Part shown: piece by piece, positions 41,210 through 48,959 of the stretch | Layout of the letters: each line of letters opens with the position of its first letter | How positions within the stretch are numbered: the first letter of the stretch is position 1 | Source of the DNA: Carboxylicivirga sp. M1479 | GTDB taxonomy: Bacteria; Bacteroidota; Bacteroidia; Bacteroidales; Marinilabiliaceae | Direction: 5' to 3' | Length of the DNA: 64,000 bases | Assembly: GCF_007097485.1 (NCBI RefSeq) | Contig: NZ_VKDE01000010.1 | Location: 62,001 to 126,000, forward strand | The notes under the pieces: model-generated | Told to the model about the DNA's origin: nothing | Database searches by the model: none | What the model saw: the letters and a program-made list of their open reading frames with translations, nothing else | Translations under genes and position numbers: made by a program

Positions 41210-42769
41210 TTAAAATTTACTCAGTAATTTAACAGCTCTCACTTCATCACCAATTAATTCAACAACATAGTTGCCACGTTTTAGCATGGCGCCATCTAGT
41301 AATAATTTATTATTTCCGCGCTCTATTTTCTGCTCCCTAATTAAGCGTCCATCCATCGAATAAATATGACAGAAACTGAATTCATTGGCCTGCTCCCACT
41401 CAAGGTTTATATGATCTCTAAATGGATTGGGATAAGCTGAAATATCAACCATTTTAAGCTCATCAAATATTCCTACCTGTTCTTCTGCATATTCACCTAT
41501 TATATCAATTTCGGCTGCATTGGTGAGTGCGTTATTGTTGACTTCAGATAAAGCAACAAACTTGATGTATCTGCAAAAAATCGTGTTAGGAAATTCAACT
41601 GTCTTTTTATTGCTTTCTGCGCCAAAAGTTCCTGAAAGAAGGGGATCTCCCCAATTATCTACATCCTTTGAAGCAAACAACTGATAATCTGCTACATTCC
41701 CATTCGGATTATGATCTTGCCGAGGTAAATAACTAAAACCTGTACAGTTGGCTGTTTTACCTAAGTCTATTTGAATCTCATGAGGATGTGGTGGGTGATT
41801 ATCTTTCCATTCAGAATGCCAGAAAGTAAATGGATTACCATCAAAAGCATAGCTTGCTAAATGGTCACCGTATGTATCTTCGGTGTTTGTAGATATTAGC
41901 TCCCAATCATCTTTACTTAAAAGGGTATCATCTGCCGGCGTTACATTTTTCCAAACACGGATGTAATCCACTTCTGTTTGCGTTAAAAAGCCTGTTGGCA
42001 AATCTTTAAAATACTGGTCGCCTGTTAAACCAAAACTAGCACCATTTGAGAGCCATAAAAATTCAGGGCTATGCACTACCCATTTAGGGTCTGAATACCG
42101 AACTTTAAAAACGCCATCGTAATAAATATCCATAAAGTATTCTGTCCAGTGAAAGCCCCAGGTATGAAACCCGTCATGTATGCCCGGTGTGTCATATTTT
42201 TTAGTACTTGCCTGATGGTCCGCACCGTAGCCATCGATATGAACAACGGATTTGGTATAATCACCGGTCCAGGCTGTTTCAAAAATATCAATCTCAGCAC
42301 CATCGTTTGCTGTGCCATCAACATTACTCATGTTCGGTCCTTGAAGCCAAAAAGCAGTATGCGTGCCTTTTGTAGCATCCCCTACTTTAATGCGTGCCTC
42401 AAAATAACCATATTGCGTTGTATACTTTTTATGGCTTTGTATGGAACCATTGGTCATTGAGCTGCCATTCGTTTTATAAACTTTTAAAATGAGATTTCCG
42501 TTTTCGACCGACACATTTTCAGGCTTCCAGCGCCAGTCATAAATACCTATATTAGGTCGTGCAGCTCGTGATTTGGTACTATTATCAATATTCCACTTAA
42601 GGGTGTTGACTACACTACCATTAAATTCATCGCTAAAGTTTAATTCCCACTCTCCTCCAATTTTATCATTAGCAGGCTGCACATTTTCTGGTGTTTCGCT
42701 ATCTACCATTTGGGCATGTGACAATGCCACGATTAAGAAAAAAAATGTTGTCAAGAATAATAATCTCAT
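41210..42769 (-). CDS. GH16 endo-hydrolase with CBM32-like domain and T9SS signal
   Basis: 519 residues, first gene of block B. A signal peptide (LSHAQ, 20) precedes a GH16 beta-jelly-roll (about 35-275) with the catalytic signature E159-I-D-I-F-E164 (nucleophile and acid/base). An F5/8 type C domain (about 285-425: HLASYAFDGNPFTFWHSEW) and a T9SS sorting domain follow (VDISAYPNPFRDHINLEWE). GH16 enzymes cut internal beta-1,3 or beta-1,4 bonds in agar, porphyran, carrageenan, laminarin and related glycans with retention. The substrate cannot be fixed: the segment FETAWTGDYTKSVVHIDGYG is not one I can tie to a defined subfamily. It would start depolymerisation outside the cell. Confidence 0.9.
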   Translation of the reverse strand: MRLLFLTTFFFLIVALSHAQMVDSETPENVQPANDKIGGEWELNFSDEFNGSVVNTLKWNIDNSTKSRAARPNIGIYDWRWKPENVSVENGNLILKVYKTNGSSMTNGSIQSHKKYTTQYGYFEARIKVGDATKGTHTAFWLQGPNMSNVDGTANDGAEIDIFETAWTGDYTKSVVHIDGYGADHQASTKKYDTPGIHDGFHTWGFHWTEYFMDIYYDGVFKVRYSDPKWVVHSPEFLWLSNGASFGLTGDQYFKDLPTGFLTQTEVDYIRVWKNVTPADDTLLSKDDWELISTNTEDTYGDHLASYAFDGNPFTFWHSEWKDNHPPHPHEIQIDLGKTANCTGFSYLPRQDHNPNGNVADYQLFASKDVDNWGDPLLSGTFGAESNKKTVEFPNTIFCRYIKFVALSEVNNNALTNAAEIDIIGEYAEEQVGIFDELKMVDISAYPNPFRDHINLEWEQANEFSFCHIYSMDGRLIREQKIERGNNKLLLDGAMLKRGNYVVELIGDEVRAVKLLSKF

Positions 42770-43073
42770 TATTTAGTTTTTTAATTTCTTATGATGCACC
42801 ACTAACTTTTAATCTTCTGTTCTTTTTGTTTTACGGCCGAACTTCGCTCAATGTGGCAATTAAGTATACGGTTCTAAAGGCTAAATACTCCATACAAAGC
42901 ATAGCTTAGCAACATGCACTGACACAAATAGAGTATTCTATTATAACCATTGTTTTTTTGGCATTTTACAGTAAGGTAAAAATACCTTGCTGTAACATTA
43001 ATTTAAATGGACTATAATGTTATTGTTTGGATTATTCTATTGCCCCATATGAGCACGAGAAAAAAATTAGGAC
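42770..43073. other. Intergenic region with an 11-bp hairpin/palindrome
   Basis: No gene. ACAGTAAGGTA and TACCTTGCTGT at 42968-42993 form a near-perfect inverted repeat (one G:T) with a four-base spacer and no T run, about 200 bases upstream of the GH16 start. It could be an operator of block B. Confidence 0.4.
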
Positions 43074-43184
43074 ATGAAACGAGCCATGAGGATTCCTTCT
43101 CACACAGGATGATGATTAATTTTGGCGAGTTCCATCCCGGTAAATCGGGACAAGTAGTGGCAATAAAAAACAAAATATAAACAC
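43074..43184 (+). promoter_or_regulatory. Orphan inverted copy of the conserved leader element
   Basis: On the plus strand this stretch matches the leader that precedes the sulfatase gene at 63171 over its whole length: it begins ATGAAACGAGCC, contains GGCGAGTTCCATCCCGG and ends AAAATATAAACAC. Where the start codon should be there is ATA (43185-43187), and no gene follows. It is therefore a leader without its gene, in the opposite orientation to the rest of the locus. Confidence 0.65.
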
Positions 43185-43345
43185 ATAAAAAAACCTGAAA
43201 AGCATTGATACATTCAGGCTTATAAACACTCTTTTTCAACACGTTTAATACCGTTTATTACGGGACAAGCTATTGTACATTCAAATTTCGCTTAAAGCTC
43301 AATCTGAATAACAATTGCTATAACTTAGCTATAAAGAGTAAGGCT

Positions 43346-44230
43346 CTATTTTAAGTCGAGTTTGTAAAAATCAGTACTGACACCTTTTACATCAGTCCTA
43401 ATCTTAAATATTGAGCCGCTAAGAGGGTATTTCTTCAGTTGTGGTTCATTTAAACCAATTCTTGCAGAAGTAATATACAAGGTTTTTAGGTCTGTATCAC
43501 CAAAGCAACAACTGGTGACATTCAATGATGGAACCTCAACCTTTTGAATTAACTTACCATTCATCGGATTCCACCTTGAAACATTAGCTCCCCCCCAATG
43601 TGCAATCCATAACATCCCTTCAGAATCAATACACATTCCATCAGGAGCACCATGGTTTTTGGGTACGTTAACGACAGTCTGCTGATTAGAAATATCACCT
43701 GTATTTTCATTATACAGATATCTGACAACCTTATATGTAACCGTATCAATGAAGTAAAAGGATTTTTTATCTAAATCCCAGGCAAGCCCGTTTGAAATTG
43801 TCAATCGACTCAGCTTTTTAGTAAGCTGTTGCTGTTCGTCAAAACAGTATAAACTTCCCTTTTCACTTTCGGCATTTAAATCCATCGTACCAACCCAATA
43901 CCTGCCGTTTGGATCGCATTTACCATCGTTAAAACGATTATTCTGAATATCGGATTCAGGATGAGCAATTGGAGTGGTTTTACCTGTCGTTCTGTTATAA
44001 AATTTCAATCCATACTGAAGAGCTAGTAAATAGTCATTCGTGTCCTTTACAGGAACCACCGAACTAATTTTACTATCAAATCGAATTGTTTCGATATCAC
44101 CGGATACAACCTTACAAAAACACAATAACTGACGTTCAATATCAACCCATAACAGTTCTTTCCGGTGGGCATCCCAAAGTGGCCCCTCACCAAGAATATT
44201 CTTGTCTGGTATAAATAATTCTGCATTCAT
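43346..44230 (-). CDS. SMP-30/gluconolactonase-family sugar lactonase
   Basis: 294 residues, no signal peptide. The six-bladed propeller family signatures are present: the metal-binding Glu in LGEGPLWD, NRFNDGKCDPNGRYWVGTM, ISNGLAWDLD and APDGMCIDSEGMLW. These enzymes open aldonolactones to aldonates with a divalent metal. Its ATG overlaps the SDR stop codon by one base (TAATG), so the two are translationally coupled. The lactone formed by the SDR from a sugar would be its substrate, and the aldonate would go to the dehydratase encoded first in the operon. The sugar is not identified. Confidence 0.9.
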   Translation of the reverse strand: MNAELFIPDKNILGEGPLWDAHRKELLWVDIERQLLCFCKVVSGDIETIRFDSKISSVVPVKDTNDYLLALQYGLKFYNRTTGKTTPIAHPESDIQNNRFNDGKCDPNGRYWVGTMDLNAESEKGSLYCFDEQQQLTKKLSRLTISNGLAWDLDKKSFYFIDTVTYKVVRYLYNENTGDISNQQTVVNVPKNHGAPDGMCIDSEGMLWIAHWGGANVSRWNPMNGKLIQKVEVPSLNVTSCCFGDTDLKTLYITSARIGLNEPQLKKYPLSGSIFKIRTDVKGVSTDFYKLDLK

Positions 44231-45015
44231 TATATATCCTGCATTAATGCGGAACGACCACCATCCATCAGGTAAGTAACTCCAGTAATAAATCCTGCAA
44301 AATCACTACACAAAAATGTACAGAAAGCTCCAATCTCTTCGGGTGTACCTAATTTCTTTGTAGGATGAATACTCAAAACTTCTTTTCTTTTTTCCTCTGG
44401 ATTAGGAAAAGAATTAAACCATTCATCTCCTCCCTCAGTTTCAATAAAGCCAGGAGCCAAACCTACAACCCTTACATTAGATCCCCACTGAACAGCTAAG
44501 GCATTAACCATACCCGTTATTCCAGCCTTTGTAACATTGTAAGGAAAGCAATTGGGCAAGGTTGTATAAGCATGGTTGGAGGACATAAGTACAATTGTAC
44601 CTTGTTGCTTCTTTAAGTAAGGATAACAAGCCTTCGATATAAGCCAATGTGACTTAAGATTGAGGCTTTCATTCTCATCCCAAAAAGATTCTTCACAGTT
44701 TTCCGGCGCAACAAACATATTTTTACCTGCATTTGAGACTAGCATATCAATTTGTCCAAATTCCTTTACTACATTCTCAACAAATTGATCAAGTTCTGTC
44801 TTAATTTTGACATCAACAGTTTGATAAAAAGCCCTTTTACCAGCCATATGAATGGCCTCATTGAAATTGGCCACCTTACTTGAATCTTCAAAACATAATC
44901 CGCATCCTGCAATATGACATCCAGCTTTGGCAAGCATCTTAGAAATCCCCAGTCCAATTCCCTGAGTTGAACCTGTTACAATTGCAACTTTACCTTCTAA
45001 GTCTATTGGTATCAT
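44230..45015 (-). CDS. Short-chain dehydrogenase/reductase (sugar dehydrogenase)
   Basis: 261 residues, classical SDR. The cofactor motif is TGSTQGIG (15-22), NAG is in LVSNAGKN, the catalytic Ser is in IVLMSSNHA, and Y-x-x-x-K is in PYNVTKAG. It lies between the dehydratase gene (10 bases upstream) and the lactonase gene (one-base overlap). In this setting it most likely oxidises a sugar to its lactone, or a 2-keto-3-deoxy acid in the next step, with NAD(P)+. The neighbours argue for a non-phosphorylating oxidative pathway like those for L-fucose, L-rhamnose or L-galactose. Confidence 0.9.
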   Translation of the reverse strand: MIPIDLEGKVAIVTGSTQGIGLGISKMLAKAGCHIAGCGLCFEDSSKVANFNEAIHMAGKRAFYQTVDVKIKTELDQFVENVVKEFGQIDMLVSNAGKNMFVAPENCEESFWDENESLNLKSHWLISKACYPYLKKQQGTIVLMSSNHAYTTLPNCFPYNVTKAGITGMVNALAVQWGSNVRVVGLAPGFIETEGGDEWFNSFPNPEEKRKEVLSIHPTKKLGTPEEIGAFCTFLCSDFAGFITGVTYLMDGGRSALMQDI

Positions 45016-45025
45016 ATCTAATTAA

Positions 45026-46186
45026 TTAAACGTAAAACCCTTCTTTTGCTGTAATAAGGCCTGGGTGCTTTTCCATTTCATCCTCTAAAAGATCAACTCC
45101 CAATCCTGGTTTATCTGAAATGATAAATTTACCATTTTTTATGGCTAATGGTTCATCTATTATTGTATCTCTCCAGGGCACATCAGTAACCATAAACTCT
45201 TGACGAAAGAAATTTGGTACAGAAGCACAAACATGAGCACTGGCAATAGTGGATAAAGGACCGTTGGGATTATGAGGAGCCAACATGACATTATATGTCT
45301 CCATCATAGTTGCCATCCTCTTCATTTCCGATGGTCCACCACAGCGCGTAATATCAGGCATCATAATATCACATACACCTAACTCTAACAATCTCTGTAT
45401 TCCATACCTGGTATAGTGCCTTTCACCAACGCAAATAGACACTTCCGGATTTAATCGATCACGGAAAGCTTTTAGCATATCAGGATTTTCAGGCCCTAGT
45501 GGTTCCTCAAACCAAGTAATATTTAAGTCTGCTAAACGATTACCCATCGTAATGGCAGTTTTGGCGTTAAGCATTGCATGTGTCTCTATCATAATATCGA
45601 CATCACTACCAACGGCCTGCCTTACTGATTTAGCAATTGCATAAGAATGATCCATTTGCGATGGTGTCAGAGCCAAGTTAGAAGAGAGGTCGTTACCATA
45701 AAAATAGTTGGTATGAGCAAAAGGGTCAAATTTTAAACCTGTAAACCCTTTCTCCACTACTTTTCTGGCCTGAGCAGCATAGTCTGCTTCGTTGAAATCC
45801 CCATTTAAAAACCAGTAGTTAGCATACAATGGAATTTCCTTTCGAAAAGAGCCTCCCAGTAAGTCATAAACTGGCACACCAAGTATTTTTCCTTTCAAAT
45901 CGAGAAGTGCCATATCTATCCCACTAATGGCACACATACTTGCTCCAAATGGCCCAACCCAATTTAGATCACGATAAAGTTTTGTCCATATATAATCAAT
46001 TTGCATCGGATTCATCCCAATAATTCGTTCTCCGGCATGCCTGGTAGCCGCCTCAATCATTGGACTTCCTGGCCAGTTTGTAGCTTCTCCTACACCAGTA
46101 TAACCTTCATCGGTATATATCTTTAGCATGGTCCAGTTATATTTTATTCCTTCAACTAACCAAACTTTTACATCTGTTATTTTCAT
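45026..46186 (-). CDS. Enolase-superfamily sugar-acid dehydratase (mandelate racemase/galactonate dehydratase type)
   Basis: 386 residues. The N-terminal capping domain is followed by a modified TIM barrel. Putative metal ligands and catalytic residues are E201 and H203 in MIETHAML, E227 in WFEEPL, E255 in CVGERHY, D278 in MMPDITRCGG and H305 in LAPHNPNGP. Galactonate dehydratase has the same E-E-P, G-E-R and H pattern, but there the first ligand is Asp; here it is Glu. It would dehydrate an aldonate to a 2-keto-3-deoxy acid, or act as a cycloisomerase of an anhydro-sugar acid. The start at 46186 is preferred over an in-frame ATG at 46207 because the conserved leader ends AAACAG directly before it, as in its other copies. 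Confidence 0.9.
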   Translation of the reverse strand: MKITDVKVWLVEGIKYNWTMLKIYTDEGYTGVGEATNWPGSPMIEAATRHAGERIIGMNPMQIDYIWTKLYRDLNWVGPFGASMCAISGIDMALLDLKGKILGVPVYDLLGGSFRKEIPLYANYWFLNGDFNEADYAAQARKVVEKGFTGLKFDPFAHTNYFYGNDLSSNLALTPSQMDHSYAIAKSVRQAVGSDVDIMIETHAMLNAKTAITMGNRLADLNITWFEEPLGPENPDMLKAFRDRLNPEVSICVGERHYTRYGIQRLLELGVCDIMMPDITRCGGPSEMKRMATMMETYNVMLAPHNPNGPLSTIASAHVCASVPNFFRQEFMVTDVPWRDTIIDEPLAIKNGKFIISDKPGLGVDLLEDEMEKHPGLITAKEGFYV

Positions 46187-46287
46187 CTGTTTAAATTTAT
46201 TTTTCAATGGTCAGATGGAACTCCCAAATAGTTTCAATCATTGCCCTGTGTGTTACTTTAATGATTGAATCTACAAGGTCGTTTCAT
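46187..46287 (-). promoter_or_regulatory. Conserved leader element before the dehydratase gene (copy B)
   Basis: On the minus strand it runs from ATGAAACGACC to TTTAAACAG and ends at the start codon. The arms AACGACC and GGGAGTT can pair around a tandem G-A mismatch. Inside lies a perfect 10-bp stem TTCAATCATT/AATGATTGAA. Related copies are at 61524-61611, 63172-63282 and, inverted, 43074-43184. Confidence 0.6.
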
Positions 46288-46445
46288 GTTTAATTTCTTT
46301 ATTATTTATTAATCTCTTTTGGTAGAACTTGTTGGCGACCTTATTATCTTACTTCTATAACAATACGCATTTTCGAATAATTTAGAAGCGAATAATTTAT
46401 TTCGCAGGATTATCACAACTAAGTCTTAATCAGGAATTCATAATG

Positions 46446-46498
46446 CAAATATATACGGAGCAATGCGTTATTATAAACACTATTTTAATGTATATTTG
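46446..46498. promoter_or_regulatory. Divergent -7 boxes for block C and AraC 2
   Basis: TATATTTG on the minus strand (46446-46453) could start block C with a long leader of about 250 bases. TATATTTG on the plus strand (46491-46498) lies 41 bases before the AraC start. Neither has a clear TTTG -33 element, which fits activator dependence. Confidence 0.45.
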
Positions 46499-46537
46499 TA
46501 CTTTATTATTATTCTTTAATAATATAAGTTGATAATC
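46476..46537 (+). promoter_or_regulatory. 62-bp conserved upstream motif, copy 1
   Basis: Begins AACACTATTTTAA and ends GATAATC, two bases before the AraC start codon. It aligns without gaps to 52586-52647, 49 of 62 bases identical, upstream of the RraA-type gene. It is probably a regulator-binding region, perhaps for the adjacent AraC protein. Confidence 0.55.
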
Positions 46538-46538
46538 A

Positions 46539-47420
46539 ATGAAGCCTTTTTACACAAAAGCGACCACCCAATTTGATAATTCAGTGACCATCAGGTATGA
46601 TGAAAGCGAACATTTTTATCCTCATTGGCATTATCATGACGAATATGAGCTTGTCTATATCCGCAAAAGCTCTGGGATTAGATACATCGGTGATAGTATT
46701 AATCCATATCAAAAAGGAGACTTGGTATTATTGGGTAGTAAACTACCTCATGTTTGGATAAATAATGATTCTTCAAAAGAAAGTAATTCTAACAATGCTG
46801 CCTCAACTGTTATTCACTTTCAACCCAAATTCATCAATAACAATTTTTTTGAGCTTCCAATGATGGATAATCTTAAAAATTTATTCATGCTATCCAGCCG
46901 AGGAATAAGATTTATTCATTTTAATGATATAGAAGGGCATTTAACAGAAATCAATAATACGACGTCTACAGAACGAATAATTGCAGTATTCAAATTATTG
47001 TCACTGCTGAGTCAACATAAGGAAATCGAATTTCTTAGCAGTAGTGAATACAATCAGGTTGTTACAGCGCATCAGAGCGACCGACTTACCGTAGTTCATA
47101 ATTATATTGCAAAACATTTTAAGGAAAAAATAAAGCTTGAAACTCTCGCTGAAAAAGTACATATGACACCGCAAGCCTTTTGTACCTATTTCCGAAATAA
47201 AACGAGAAAAACAGTATTCACCTTTATTAACGATTTAAAGATTGGGTATAGCTGTAAATTATTGATAGAATCTGACTTGAACGTTGACCAGATTGCTATT
47301 CAAAGTGGCTATAACAACACTACCTTTTTTAATCGCAAGTTCAAGGAGAAATTAAAAGTTACTCCTAGAGAATATCGAAAGAAATTTAAAAGTCTTCTTC
47401 TTGTTTTGGATGAAGATTAA
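46539..47420 (+). CDS. AraC-family transcriptional regulator 2
   Basis: 293 residues. An N-terminal cupin (about 15-75: HFYPHWHYHDEYELVYI, KGDLVLLGSKLPHVW) resembles sugar-sensing AraC proteins. The C-terminal double HTH is at about 195-285 (IKLETLAEKVHMTPQAFCTY and NVDQIAIQSGYNNTTFFNRK). It is divergent from the catabolic block C and convergent with the sulfatase at 47533. It probably activates block C and, given the shared 62-bp motif, the RraA gene of block D; this is inference. The two AraC proteins of the window differ in sensor domains, suggesting two different inducers. Confidence 0.93.
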   Translation: MKPFYTKATTQFDNSVTIRYDESEHFYPHWHYHDEYELVYIRKSSGIRYIGDSINPYQKGDLVLLGSKLPHVWINNDSSKESNSNNAASTVIHFQPKFINNNFFELPMMDNLKNLFMLSSRGIRFIHFNDIEGHLTEINNTTSTERIIAVFKLLSLLSQHKEIEFLSSSEYNQVVTAHQSDRLTVVHNYIAKHFKEKIKLETLAEKVHMTPQAFCTYFRNKTRKTVFTFINDLKIGYSCKLLIESDLNVDQIAIQSGYNNTTFFNRKFKEKLKVTPREYRKKFKSLLLVLDED

Positions 47421-47532
47421 AAACAACTGATTTTAAACGCTTTAAATCAACTCACTACCACTATCAGGAGTTTTAACATTCATGCTTACATTGTTTTACT
47501 GCTGACTAGTTAATTTCCAAAACGCATCAACA

Positions 47533-48867
47533 TCAAAAATTAACCATTCCCTTATCACGAGTCTCTTCAATCCAATTGTCCATTACCCGACTTAACTTTT
47601 TTAATGTTTCCTGATACTCGGGTTTAGTCGCCAGGTTATTTAGTTCGTTTGGATCTGTATGAATCTGATACAATTCCTCAAACGGCTTGGGTTTTGCAAG
47701 AATTAGTTTCTGATGGTTATTAAGTTTATTCTGCGTTCCTAAGTCTTCAATTATGGGCAACATTGGTCGGTTATCAAGAACATATTGACATTCCTGGTAA
47801 CCTATTTCAGGAACATAGTTCCTAATATATTTGAACTGTTTGGTTCTTACACATCGGATGTGATCCTCCACATTACCAATTACATCGCGTGCTGCAAAAA
47901 CATACTCTCTTTCGGGCGCACTTGAATCAAGAAGAGAGCGCCCATCAAGATAATCTGGAAGTTCGGCTCCGGAAACATCTAATATCGTTGCAGTAACATC
48001 AAGCATACTTACCAATTTATCAGTTTCAATATTTCCTTCTTCTTCAGGCCATTTTATTATTAAAGGGATGTTGATACCTGCATCGTATAACCAACATTTT
48101 CCGCGTAAATGACAACGCCCATTATCCCCGATAAAAATTACGATCGTATTATCTGTAATTCCTTCCTCTTCAAGACGCATGAGTATTTCTCCAACCTGGG
48201 AATCCATCTTTTCAATGGCACCCAGATATAAAGCCCAATCATTTAGTGTAATATCATGTCTCGGAAAATATGGAGGAAGTTCTATCTCTGCAGTATCAAC
48301 AGGATTTTCTGATAGCTCCCTTAGCTTTGGCCATTCGCTGCTATACCACCTATGCGTAATCGGAAGCGTAATCTGAGCAAAGAACGGTTGACCTTCAGCC
48401 CTATATTTCCAATCATTACCATCGAAAAGATAGCTAGTGTGCTTCTTGTCTTCATTATAATACTTCTCAGCTATAAAATTATGATCGGTCTTATCGTGAT
48501 ATCCACAGCCTAATGCAGTATAGTAGCCGGCTTCTCTGAGTAATTCAGTAAAAGCAACTATTCCACCGGGCAAGGTAACTCCTCCTCGTCGTTGATCCTG
48601 CGTATCAGTACTTGTTTGGTAAACTCCTGTTAGCATAGCATTTCGTGAAGGAGTACATGAAGGGGCTGTTGTAAAAGCATTAGTATATTTGGTTCCTAAT
48701 GAGGATAGGTGATCAAGCACGGGCGTTTTTACTGCCGAATGGCCATAGCACGAAAGTTCGGTGCTTATATCTTCTGCCATTATCCATATGATATTAGGCT
48801 TGGATGAACCATGCAGATTCATCCAAGCAAATATCATAATTACACAAACTATATTTCTTATATTCAT
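47533..48867 (-). CDS. S1-family sulfatase, secreted
   Basis: About 444 residues from the ATG at 48867, chosen because it gives a signal peptide (MNIRNIVCVIMIFAWMNLHG); a longer frame to 48918 puts 17 polar residues in front. The domain starts NIIWIMAEDISTELSCYG; the formylglycine site is C71-T-P-S-R in APSCTPSRNAMLTG. TLPITHRWYSSEWP and FIGDNGRCHLRGKCW follow. It is the last gene of block D, 92 bases after a GH2 gene. It removes sulfate from a glycan, likely in the periplasm. It has no lipobox and no T9SS domain. Confidence 0.9.
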   Translation of the reverse strand: MNIRNIVCVIMIFAWMNLHGSSKPNIIWIMAEDISTELSCYGHSAVKTPVLDHLSSLGTKYTNAFTTAPSCTPSRNAMLTGVYQTSTDTQDQRRGGVTLPGGIVAFTELLREAGYYTALGCGYHDKTDHNFIAEKYYNEDKKHTSYLFDGNDWKYRAEGQPFFAQITLPITHRWYSSEWPKLRELSENPVDTAEIELPPYFPRHDITLNDWALYLGAIEKMDSQVGEILMRLEEEGITDNTIVIFIGDNGRCHLRGKCWLYDAGINIPLIIKWPEEEGNIETDKLVSMLDVTATILDVSGAELPDYLDGRSLLDSSAPEREYVFAARDVIGNVEDHIRCVRTKQFKYIRNYVPEIGYQECQYVLDNRPMLPIIEDLGTQNKLNNHQKLILAKPKPFEELYQIHTDPNELNNLATKPEYQETLKKLSRVMDNWIEETRDKGMVNF

Positions 48868-48959
48868 TTTACTTTTACTTATAAAATCTAAAACCAGTTT
48901 CCCATTTACCAAATCCATAAGTTTTGAACTTTAATTCAAAACCTGTCTCCTTTCAAAAC

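Noticed and set aside
46187-46207. Longer N-terminus for the dehydratase (start at 46207)
   Set aside because: The seven extra codons lie inside the conserved leader, whose end directly precedes the ATG at 46186, as in the other copies.
48868-48918. Longer N-terminus for the last sulfatase (start at 48918)
   Set aside because: It would place 17 mostly polar residues before a good signal peptide starting at 48867.
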